DNA of 7,347 nt from assembly GCA_030043435.1 (NCBI GenBank), contig JASHXR010000017.1, positions 1-7,347 of the forward strand, given 5' to 3'. Source of the stretch: Microcaldota archaeon (GTDB taxonomy: Archaea > Micrarchaeota > Micrarchaeia > Micrarchaeales > CABMGC01). The position numbers and the translations under genes are program-made. The notes under the pieces are model-generated. The model was not told the DNA's origin. It did no database searches and saw only the letters and a list, made by a program, of their open reading frames with translations. Below are positions 1 through 5,466 of the stretch, piece after piece. Every line of letters begins with the position of its first letter. Positions within the stretch are counted from its first letter, which is position 1.

Positions 1-343
1 CCTTCAGCACAAGCGCTCCGAACAGCACGAGCACCATGGACTGTATCTGCGTTATTACTGTCGCCTTGGAGAGCAGCTCGACGCGCAGCGCGCTTGCGTA
101 GAGTATATACCCGGCTCCAAGGAAGATTCCTGAGGCTGCGGCCAGGAATATGTCTGGGAGCGAGAGTGCGCGGCCTATGCCGATTATCGCAATCAGCACA
201 AGTACTGGAAGTATCCTCACCAGCAGCACGAGAGACGGCGCGACGTTCTTCTTGAAGAACCGCGACCCCCTCCTCGACGACGAGCCGGAGACCATGTACC
301 CTCCATCGGCAAGGAGTGACATCAACGCGCCGTAACTCACCAT
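1..343 (-). CDS. EamA/DMT-like multi-membrane transporter, C-terminus cut by window edge
   Basis: This is an open frame of 114 codons that runs off the left edge, so only the N-terminal part is present. Read from the ATG at 343, it has a weak first hydrophobic stretch (SYGALMSLLADGGYMVSG), a basic loop (SSSRRGSRFFKKN), then three clear membrane segments: LVLLVRILPVLVLIAIIGIG, IFLAAASGIFLGAGYILYAS and QIQSMVLVLFGALVLK. The spacing, the basic loop after the first helix and the GAGYILYASALR element resemble the first half of EamA/DMT-superfamily exporters; the substrate cannot be inferred. The start lies 19 bases after the NUDIX stop with GGAG about 8 bases upstream, so it is probably the last visible gene of the operon. 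An Asp in the first hydrophobic stretch is unusual. Another polytopic membrane family is possible because the second half is missing. Confidence 0.6.
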   Translation of the reverse strand, partial: MVSYGALMSLLADGGYMVSGSSSRRGSRFFKKNVAPSLVLLVRILPVLVLIAIIGIGRALSLPDIFLAAASGIFLGAGYILYASALRVELLSKATVITQIQSMVLVLFGALVLK

Positions 344-362
344 CGCACCATCTCCGGCCCTG

Positions 363-887
363 CTACACAGGGTTGGACCTGTACCACTCGAAGAGGGCGA
401 GGAAGATAGGCGTGAACCTCTTCCCCTCCCTTATCATGCTCTCTATCCGATTTACGGTGAACGCCTCCAGGCTCTTCGCGTCCTCATGCGCCCTCGGCCT
501 CGCGTCGCTCGTCGCTGTGAAGAACGCGACGAACTCCATTGAGGTCGCGTCTGACGCGGTTAGCTTGTGCCTCTGCACAAGCCTGAGGCCTGGTATGCCG
601 AGCTCCTCCTCAGCCTCTCTCTCAGCTCCCTGGAGGTAACTCTCCCCGCTGCGCACATGCCCCGCAGCAGACGAGTTGTAGTATCCGGGGAAGGTGTCCG
701 TGGTATCGGCGCGCCTCTCCAGCCATATCCTCCCATCCGGGCATATAAGGAAGACGTGGACCGACCTATGGACGATGCTGGTCTTGTGTATGCCCTTCCT
801 CGGCGCCGTCCCTACCACCCTGTCTTCGGAATCGACGACGTCGACCATCTCCTCCATGCCATCGGTTCCGTGCGCTGCCATGCTCAT
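363..887 (-). CDS. NUDIX hydrolase, YfcD/Idi-like subgroup
   Basis: The 174-residue protein carries a complete NUDIX box at residues 76-98 (G76, E82, R90-E91, E94-E95, G97-I98), the Mg-binding helix that hydrolyses nucleoside-diphosphate-X bonds. The N-terminal part (EMVDVVDSEDRVVGTAPR, then HRSVHVFLICPDGRIWLERR and DTFPGYYNSSAAGHV) is the arrangement seen in YfcD-type NUDIX proteins and type I isopentenyl diphosphate isomerase. The isomerase's active-site Cys motif (NTCCSHP) is replaced here by NSSAAGH, so I call a hydrolase and not an isomerase. The substrate is unknown. The ATG at 887 overlaps the methyltransferase stop (ATGA). A strong GAGGAG run sits directly before it, and its spacing suits the second ATG at 881 better, so the true start may be two codons later. 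It is the third gene of the minus-strand operon. Confidence 0.87.
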   Translation of the reverse strand: MSMAAHGTDGMEEMVDVVDSEDRVVGTAPRKGIHKTSIVHRSVHVFLICPDGRIWLERRADTTDTFPGYYNSSAAGHVRSGESYLQGAEREAEEELGIPGLRLVQRHKLTASDATSMEFVAFFTATSDARPRAHEDAKSLEAFTVNRIESMIREGKRFTPIFLALFEWYRSNPV

Positions 888-1561
888 CTCCTCCTCTGCA
901 CCTGCTTCTCTACCACGACCTCTACCCCTGTATAGAGGTGCGGGTACTCGAGCCCGAACCTCCTGTCGAACCAGGTGAGGCCGCAGAACAGAGCATGCAG
1001 GTAGAGCAGAGGGTCGTAGCCCCTGCAGCCATGAGGGTCGTCCATCATGAAGCGCACGCTGTGCGCCATGACGAAGAAGAGGCCGCTGTACGGCTTCGAC
1101 GCGACGCTCCTCACAGCCAGGCCGTGCCGCTCGAGCTCCCTAGCTATCCCGCGCGCCGTGTACCTCCTGTTGTCTACAGGATAGTTATGCTCCCTCCAGT
1201 AGAAGGGCACCCAGACGTACGCGTGACCGCCGGGCCTCAGCACCCTCGCCATCTCGCTCATCACGGCCTCGGGCCTCTCGACGTGCTCGAGCAGCGCCAC
1301 GCAGATGACGCATCCCACAGAGCCGGACCTCAGCGGCAGGCGCTCCGCGTCTCCTACTATGTCCGGCCTCTCCGCAGGGTCGTTGTTCACTGTAAGGTAT
1401 CGCCTGAAGTGCTTCTTGTACGGGTGCCTGTACGACCCGCCGATGTCGTACACGGTCCCGCTCCCGGCGCCGTAGCGCTTCGCGAACCCCGCCACCCCTC
1501 TCCCGATTGCTTCCCTGGTCAGCGTATCAGAGGCGAGGCGCTTCACCCCCTCCAGCGTCAT
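884..1561 (-). CDS. Class I SAM-dependent methyltransferase (Methyltransf_11 type)
   Basis: The 225-residue protein has the Rossmann methyltransferase signature in order: motif I VYDIGGSY at about 37-44 (SAM-binding glycine loop), an acidic ribose-binding stretch near NNDPAERPD, DAERLPLRSGSV at 71-82, the post-II motif ALLEHVERPE at 89-98, and VLRPGG at 107-112. These are the hallmarks of the UbiE/Methyltransf_11 group, which methylates small molecules, lipids or surface sugars. The C-terminal half (about 120-225) is rich in His, Tyr and Arg and holds the acceptor site; I cannot name the substrate. The start overlaps the kinase stop by ATGA and the stop overlaps the NUDIX start by ATGA, so the three are likely translationally coupled. 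Motif I reads DIGGS where the family usually has D-x-G-C/S-G, a mild variation. Confidence 0.88.
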   Translation of the reverse strand: MTLEGVKRLASDTLTREAIGRGVAGFAKRYGAGSGTVYDIGGSYRHPYKKHFRRYLTVNNDPAERPDIVGDAERLPLRSGSVGCVICVALLEHVERPEAVMSEMARVLRPGGHAYVWVPFYWREHNYPVDNRRYTARGIARELERHGLAVRSVASKPYSGLFFVMAHSVRFMMDDPHGCRGYDPLLYLHALFCGLTWFDRRFGLEYPHLYTGVEVVVEKQVQRRR

Positions 1562-2172
1562 CTCCTTACCTCGCCGAAGAGCGCCGCGGCTCCACTCTCC
1601 GCGTTCCTAAGGAAGCCGGCGAGCCCGCCTATCGCAGTATTGCGGACCGTGAGGTGCGCGCGGTCTACCATCTCCCCAAGGCCTACATCGAACTTGATCG
1701 CGTCGAGGCGCTCCAGCTCCGCAGTCGCAGCCCCCCTCCCGAGGCCGCTCCTCTTCATGTGGAAGCTGAGCCTGTCCTGCCTCGATGTGGCTATGTGCAG
1801 TATGCGCACCTCGTCATGCCTGAACGCCTCCCTGAGCGCGTCCACGAACGCGTAGGTGTAGACGCCCTCCACGACCATGCCCTTCCTTGAGCCGCTCATC
1901 ATGGAGCCGATGCGCCCGAGCCACTCGTCCCAGAGCCCGTAATACGTGGTCTCGAGGCCCAGCTCGTCGTGGTATCTCTGCGGGCCGCCATTCGCCGAGA
2001 ACCTCGCCCTCTGGTGGCTGCCAAGGCTGAAGCTAGGCACACTAAGGCTCTCGCCGAGATGGTCTGCTGCAGTGCTCTTCCCTGCAGCGCTCCTTCCAGT
2101 TACGCATACTAGTGTCCTGATAGGATCGCCCTGGCCGCGCGCCTGGTCGTGATACGGCACGCTCCGCCTCAT
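1558..2172 (-). CDS. P-loop nucleotide kinase-like protein (dephospho-CoA kinase/UPF0200-like)
   Basis: The 204-residue protein has a Walker A loop GRSAAGKST at 26-34, after the beta strand TLVCVTG. The strand GMVVEGVYTY (98-107) stands where related kinases have V-I-D-G, and RILHIATSRQDRLSFHMKR (123-141) resembles the strand and the start of the lid region. Near the C-terminus, MVDRAHLTVRNT (168-179) matches the 'ADYVIVNDG' strand of dephospho-CoA kinase and UPF0200-type archaeal kinases. FSLGSHQRARF (48-58) corresponds to their substrate-side 'S-x-G-D-x-x-R' segment, but with Ser for Asp. It should therefore phosphorylate a nucleotide or a related small molecule; the substrate is not predictable. 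The ATG at 2172 is the first gene of the operon, about 24 bases after a predicted transcription start. The first 18 residues precede the fold and look dispensable. Confidence 0.72.
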   Translation of the reverse strand: MRRSVPYHDQARGQGDPIRTLVCVTGRSAAGKSTAADHLGESLSVPSFSLGSHQRARFSANGGPQRYHDELGLETTYYGLWDEWLGRIGSMMSGSRKGMVVEGVYTYAFVDALREAFRHDEVRILHIATSRQDRLSFHMKRSGLGRGAATAELERLDAIKFDVGLGEMVDRAHLTVRNTAIGGLAGFLRNAESGAAALFGEVRR

Positions 2173-2216
2173 AGTTTCCAGGCCTGCCGTAGCCTCGATA
2201 TACCTCCATCCGAGTT

Positions 2217-2229
2217 CTTATATATATGC
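2217..2229 (-). promoter_or_regulatory. Archaeal TATA promoter of the kinase operon
   Basis: On the minus strand this reads GCATATATATAAG, a good archaeal TATA box centred near 2223, preceded by a partly purine-rich stretch (ACAAAG) that could serve as BRE. The usual 26-27 base spacing puts the transcription start near 2196, leaving a leader of about 24 bases before the ATG at 2172. No strong Shine-Dalgarno is visible in that leader. Confidence 0.6.
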
Positions 2230-2314
2230 TTTGTTGCACCTCCGTCCGGTGCCGTGTCTCGTAGTAGCCTGTACTGACAGGCCGCTCAGGGTTCAGGCGG
2301 ATGGATCGGCGAGA

Positions 2315-2383
2315 ATCAAGACCTGCAGGGCTGCATCACCCTCCTCCCCATGCCATCCTATAGTGGGTATCAAGACTGCGGCT
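2315..2383 (+). repeat. Imperfect direct repeat upstream of the DNA-transfer-like operon
   Basis: ATCAAGAC occurs exactly at 2315-2322 and again at 2369-2376, each followed by a TGC..GGCT-like tail (CTGCAGGGCT and TGCGGCT), 54 bases apart. The second copy ends just before the BRE/TATA of the plus-strand operon, where an archaeal activator would bind. An 8-base repeat in about 290 bases may be chance, so this is only a candidate regulator site. The rest of 2230-2384 shows no gene to me. Confidence 0.25.
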
Positions 2384-2384
2384 C

Positions 2385-2400
2385 CGAAAGGCGTATATAT
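2385..2400 (+). promoter_or_regulatory. BRE/TATA promoter of the 2465-5197 operon
   Basis: CGAAAGGCGTATATAT combines a purine-rich BRE-like element (CGAAAG) with a TATA box centred near 2396. The expected transcription start is about 2422, which gives a leader of roughly 43 bases. That is long enough to carry the Shine-Dalgarno found at 2455-2459 before the first small membrane protein. Confidence 0.6.
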
Positions 2401-2454
2401 CCTCTTCGCGCAATGTATATTGTCTCCTTCTAGGTGCGCCAGTCAGGCCCGGCA

Positions 2455-2459
2455 GGGAG
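2455..2459 (+). promoter_or_regulatory. Shine-Dalgarno deciding the GTG start at 2465
   Basis: GGGAG lies 5 bases before the GTG at 2465. It supports that codon as the start over a TTG far upstream at 2231, which lies before the predicted promoter, and over the internal ATG at 2498, which has no clear Shine-Dalgarno and would cut into the first hydrophobic segment. Confidence 0.5.
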
Positions 2460-2464
2460 TAGGA

Positions 2465-2653
2465 GTGGAGATCGTAGCCGGCCTGGCAGGCATCGTCATG
2501 AGGGCGTCAGCTCCGGCAGCGGCGCTCTTCATCGACGCACTGATACTATCCAGGCTCTTCAGGCCCGGCGCCTCGGCAGACTCCGTCGCTGCCAAGGCTA
2601 CCGCGCTCCTGGCCCTATTCCTCATAGCTTTCTCCGTGAAGGTGATCGGATGA
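2465..2653 (+). CDS. Small two-helix membrane protein, candidate pilin or VirB3-like subunit
   Basis: I do not recognise this 62-residue protein by family signature. It has a hydrophobic segment at about 3-32 (AGLAGIVM, then APAAALFIDALILSRLF), a short loop with R30, R33 and K44, and a second hydrophobic segment at 45-58 (ATALLALFLIAFSV). This helix-loop-helix hairpin with a basic loop is the architecture of conjugation pilins (VirB2/TraA) and of the small Ced/Ted pilin subunits, and also fits VirB3-like proteins; that link is inference from size, topology and position. Its stop overlaps the next ATG (ATGA at 2650-2653), and the HerA/VirB4-like ATPase follows, so all three should be made together. 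R13 and D24 inside the first helix are unusual for a plain anchor and may make subunit contacts. Confidence 0.62.
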   Translation: MEIVAGLAGIVMRASAPAAALFIDALILSRLFRPGASADSVAAKATALLALFLIAFSVKVIG

Positions 2654-2931
2654 AGATAGGCAGCGCGATCTACGCGCGCGAGAACCGGCTTGCCCTGCCC
2701 CTGCTCCGCGCCTTCGCCGTTATGGGGATCTGCGCCTCAGCCGCCACAGCCTCCATCTCGTTAGGATTGCCGCCTGTAGAGGCCCTCGCAGCCACTGCGC
2801 TCTCCGGAGCCGCACTCGCCGCCATCATCATATCCAAGAGGGCGTCTGAAGTCATAGCGCTCAGGCGCATCTGCCTCCTCTCGATGGTAAATGTGGCAAT
2901 CCTCATACTCCTAATCGCAGCAGCATGGTGA
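2650..2931 (+). CDS. Small three-segment membrane protein, candidate VirB2-like pilin
   Basis: I do not recognise the family of this 93-residue protein. After a charged N-terminus (K2, R10, R13) come three hydrophobic stretches: about 18-38 (RAFAVMGICASAATAS), 43-62 (ALAATALSGAALAAIIIS) and 74-93 (ICLLSMVNVAILILLIAAAW). A basic loop at 63-73 (KRASEVIALRR) separates the last two. The first stretch could be a cleaved signal peptide (small residues at A29-A34), leaving a two-helix hairpin with a basic loop, the mature form of VirB2-type conjugation pilins. Otherwise it is a three-helix membrane protein. It overlaps the upstream gene by ATGA and ends 4 bases before the ATPase start, whose GGTGAGG ribosome-binding site overlaps this stop codon. 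Tight coupling to the motor protein is the main reason to assign it to a DNA-transfer complex. Confidence 0.65.
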   Translation: MKIGSAIYARENRLALPLLRAFAVMGICASAATASISLGLPPVEALAATALSGAALAAIIISKRASEVIALRRICLLSMVNVAILILLIAAAW

Positions 2932-2935
2932 GGCG

Positions 2936-5197
2936 ATGCAAAAGCTGCGGATTATAGAGATGGACTCGCTGCCTAGGGGGCTCGACCTGAGGCGATTCAT
3001 AGACTCTATGCTCTGCTCCCAGTTCATGCTCTGCCACGACCTGCTGCTCCGCCGCACCTTCCTCGCCACCGATGACCACGCGGTGCCGGAGAGGCTGACT
3101 GGCTCGGTTCCCGGCATCTCGTTCCACGACGTTGATGCGTCGTCTTTCCCTCTCTCGTCGCCGTCGTATCTCGTCGGATACGCAGAGCCGCATGACGACA
3201 GGGACGGCGCGCCGCTCCCGCTCCTCGACTCCATGTATCGCATCCTCTCAAGGGCCCGATGCCGCGTTATAGTCTCGTTCGCCCCTGCGGCCAAGGGCCA
3301 CGTCGAGAGGGTAACCAGGCAGGTCGAGGCCATGGCATCAAGGAGGAGCATAAGGCTCACAAGGAACACGGGTAACAGGTCCGGCATCTCCTCCGCATCC
3401 GACTCGCTGCAGATGGAGCTCTTCTACGACTCCGACGAGAAAAGGATGCTCCTCTCGCTGCTTGAGACCCTGAACGAGGCCTCTATGAGGAACGGCGCAG
3501 CCTACAGGATAAGCGTGATCATAGACGGGGAGGCGAAGGAAGCCGCGCGGGAGTACATAGCCTCGAACCTCTTCCTCTTCGAGGAGAAGGAGATGGGGGC
3601 GCATAGCCTTGACGAGGCGTATGCGTTCGCCGCAGGCGCAGACGCGCTGCCCTTCTCCCATGCGAACTCCGCGTCGTTCCTCTCCTTCTCCGACGCAATA
3701 GCCAGACACGACGCCATATCTACGCAGTACCGGGCCACCGACGGCGAGATCGAGGTAGGAGAGTACCTCTCCGGCTCGCTCACCGGGTCTGGCGAGGCTG
3801 TGCGGCTCAGCGCCAGGGTCTTCAACCTCGGCACGATAATCTCGGGCCTGCCTGGCACAGGCAAGACCGCCACGGCGATGGGCCTGGTAGCGCAGCTAGC
3901 CGCCAAGACCGAGGCAAAGGTCCTCATCGTCTCGCCTACCGGGGAGTGGAACGCTCTGGGCAGGGGCCTCGGCGCGCGAGTCATAAGGCTGTACGAGAGC
4001 CAGGAGAGGATAAACTTCTTCAGGTGCGATTCCGGGATCAGCATAGAGCGCTTCTACGAGAACCTCGCGATGCTGCTCGCCTCAGCCTCTGACGCTGGGC
4101 CGTACAGGAACTCGATGGAGAAGAGCCTGCTCTCCGCGTTCCGCAAGGTCTACGCCTCTACCACCGCGCCAGACCCTGCCGAGGCTTACGCCGAGATAGA
4201 GGAGGCGGTGATAGAGCAGCACGGGAAGAGGTCCGGGGCAGGGGTCACGTACACGAAGCACGGCGAGAACGTGATGGCAGGCCTGCAGAGCCTCCGCCTC
4301 ATGCTCCTCAAGCCGCAGTTCGCGTATCGCGACGGAGCCTCGTTCTCAGACCTCCTCCGGCATGGCGTGGTATTCGACCTCTCGATGGTGTCCAACAACA
4401 TGAAGCGGTTCTTCTACGCCCTCATACTCAACCAGGCGTACAGCTTCACCGACGCGCTCGACGAGCTCGGCAACGAGCGGCTGAGGGTGCTCCTCTGCAT
4501 TGAGGAGGCACAGCTGATGCTCGGCAGCGACAACGAGTCTGCAGCTACGCTCGACCTCGAGCAGAGGATACAGGACTTCAGGAAGAGGGGAGTGGGGCTC
4601 ATGCTGATAGCCCACAACGTCACCGACATCAGCGTCGGCATAAGGAGGCTCTGCCAGATAAAGGCGTATTTCAGGCAGAGCGCTGACGTGGCCAGGTACG
4701 CATGCAACGACCTGGTCTTCAGCGAGGAGGACGCCGGAGCCGTAGTAGAGAGGCTCAAGTCGCTGCCGCAGGGCACGTGCGCGCTGTCCTACATGACCGT
4801 AGAGAACGGCATGAGGGTGCCCCACGGCTCAGTCTTCGTGAGGCTAGGGATGCGCACCATAGAGCAGCAGGCGGCGCAGAGAGACGATATGCCGCAGCCG
4901 GGCCCCGCAGTCCCGGCTCATCCAGTGACCGCATCGAAACCTACCAGGATAACGGTCCTGGACAACGAGGGCAGGCCGAGGCGGTCTGCACGCATCGGGC
5001 TGGTCTACGCAGGGGAGCAGGTCTTCAGTGGCGCGACCGACCAGGAGGGCAGGATCGAGGTCGCCGGCCTGATGGCGGAGAGGACATACAAGCTTCTTGT
5101 CTTCGGCGCAAAGAAGCGCGAGACCGTGAGGTTCAAGGTCACAGGGGGCACGGAGAGCACTGTAGGCACAGATGTAATTACAAAACCAACTATTTAA
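2936..5197 (+). CDS. HerA/VirB4-like ATPase with C-terminal beta-sandwich domain
   Basis: The 753-residue protein is a hexameric-motor-type ATPase of the HerA/FtsK/VirB4 clade (DUF87-like). Residues 1-290 form a long N-terminal region of VirB4/CedB style and not a short HAS-barrel. Then come GEYLSGS, a spacer and VRLSARVFNLGTIISG leading into Walker A GLPGTGKT (304-311, K310), and Walker B LLCIEEAQ with E523-E524. An Arg-rich segment DFRKRG (547-552) precedes LIAHN (557-561), where relatives usually have a sensor Gln. A Pro/Ala/Gln linker (about 643-669) joins a domain at about 670-750 with the pattern ITVLDNEGRP, ATDQEGRIEVAGL and YKLLVFG, typical of carboxypeptidase-regulatory/transthyretin-like beta-sandwiches. 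It probably acts at the inner face of the membrane with the two small membrane proteins encoded just upstream, pumping DNA or extruding pilin. A HerA role in end resection is less likely because no NurA is adjacent. Confidence 0.85.
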   Translation: MQKLRIIEMDSLPRGLDLRRFIDSMLCSQFMLCHDLLLRRTFLATDDHAVPERLTGSVPGISFHDVDASSFPLSSPSYLVGYAEPHDDRDGAPLPLLDSMYRILSRARCRVIVSFAPAAKGHVERVTRQVEAMASRRSIRLTRNTGNRSGISSASDSLQMELFYDSDEKRMLLSLLETLNEASMRNGAAYRISVIIDGEAKEAAREYIASNLFLFEEKEMGAHSLDEAYAFAAGADALPFSHANSASFLSFSDAIARHDAISTQYRATDGEIEVGEYLSGSLTGSGEAVRLSARVFNLGTIISGLPGTGKTATAMGLVAQLAAKTEAKVLIVSPTGEWNALGRGLGARVIRLYESQERINFFRCDSGISIERFYENLAMLLASASDAGPYRNSMEKSLLSAFRKVYASTTAPDPAEAYAEIEEAVIEQHGKRSGAGVTYTKHGENVMAGLQSLRLMLLKPQFAYRDGASFSDLLRHGVVFDLSMVSNNMKRFFYALILNQAYSFTDALDELGNERLRVLLCIEEAQLMLGSDNESAATLDLEQRIQDFRKRGVGLMLIAHNVTDISVGIRRLCQIKAYFRQSADVARYACNDLVFSEEDAGAVVERLKSLPQGTCALSYMTVENGMRVPHGSVFVRLGMRTIEQQAAQRDDMPQPGPAVPAHPVTASKPTRITVLDNEGRPRRSARIGLVYAGEQVFSGATDQEGRIEVAGLMAERTYKLLVFGAKKRETVRFKVTGGTESTVGTDVITKPTI

Positions 5198-5221
5198 ATA
5201 TGTTGAGATGTACATATATGT
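5191..5221 (+). promoter_or_regulatory. Promoter and palindromic operator of the VapBC pair
   Basis: TATTTAAATA at 5191-5200 is a perfect palindrome and a good TATA box centred near 5195, so transcription should start near 5218-5222, at the antitoxin start codon (leaderless). It contains the TAA stop of the upstream ATPase (5195-5197). Further palindromes follow: ATGTACAT (5208-5215) and ACATATATGT (5212-5221). Ribbon-helix-helix antitoxins bind such dyads to repress their own promoter, so these are the likely operator. The site is conspicuously AT-rich compared with its surroundings. Confidence 0.55.
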
Positions 5222-5466
5222 CTATGTCAAAGACGATAACGGTAAGCCTCGACGAGGAGACCGAGAGGGAGTTCAGGGAGAAGGCCGGCATAAGATACGG
5301 AAGGCGCAAGGGGTATCTGGGCGAGGCCATAAGCGACGCCATGAAGGTATGGATGAAGAAAGCGGAAGGCGATGATGCCGACATGCGCGCACTGAGGCTG
5401 CTTAAGAAGGGCTTCTATCTCGGCAAGATACTATACAAGAGCAGAGACGAGCTTCATGAGCGATAG
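5218..5466 (+). CDS. vapB: VapB-type ribbon-helix-helix antitoxin
   Basis: The 82-residue protein opens with the ribbon KTITVSLDEE (5-14), then helix 1 (ETEREFREKA, 14-23), a basic turn (RYGRRKG) and helix 2 (GEAISDAMKVWMKK, 35-48): a DNA-binding ribbon-helix-helix domain. The C-terminal tail KKGFYLGKILYKSRDELHER (63-82) has the G-F-x-L-G and R-D-E-L-x-E-R pattern of archaeal VapB tails that wrap around and neutralise the PIN toxin. It should repress its own promoter, and the palindromes at 5191-5221 fit that. In-frame ATGs lie at 5200, 5218 and 5224. The TATA position places the transcript start near 5218-5224, so I favour 5218 or 5224. It overlaps the toxin gene by 11 bases, the usual coupling of antitoxin and toxin. 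Confidence 0.85.
   Translation: MSMSKTITVSLDEETEREFREKAGIRYGRRKGYLGEAISDAMKVWMKKAEGDDADMRALRLLKKGFYLGKILYKSRDELHER

Noticed and set aside
938..1855. Long plus-strand open frame of 305 codons opposite the methyltransferase and kinase genes
   Set aside because: It is a shadow of the two minus-strand genes in GC-rich DNA. It is Pro/Arg/Ala/His-rich with no recognisable fold, while the minus-strand proteins show clear family motifs.
2285..2305. GGGTTCAGGC resembling a tRNA T-arm
   Set aside because: I could not fold an acceptor stem, an anticodon arm or a T-stem around it.
2285..2350. Possible C/D-box sRNA in the divergent gap (GTGATGC and CCTGA elements on the minus strand)
   Set aside because: The C box mismatches its last base, and no convincing D' or C' boxes with the right spacing are present.
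2231..2464. Possible upstream extension of the first small membrane protein to a TTG at 2231
   Set aside because: The added residues are Cys/Pro/Ser-rich with no domain, and the predicted BRE/TATA at 2385-2400 lies inside it. GGGAG plus GTG at 2465 is a better start.
4702..5217. Extension of the antitoxin frame upstream through the end of the ATPase gene
   Set aside because: The upstream part is an Arg/Gly-rich shadow of the ATPase frame. The TATA box and the ribbon-helix-helix start place the real beginning at 5218-5224.
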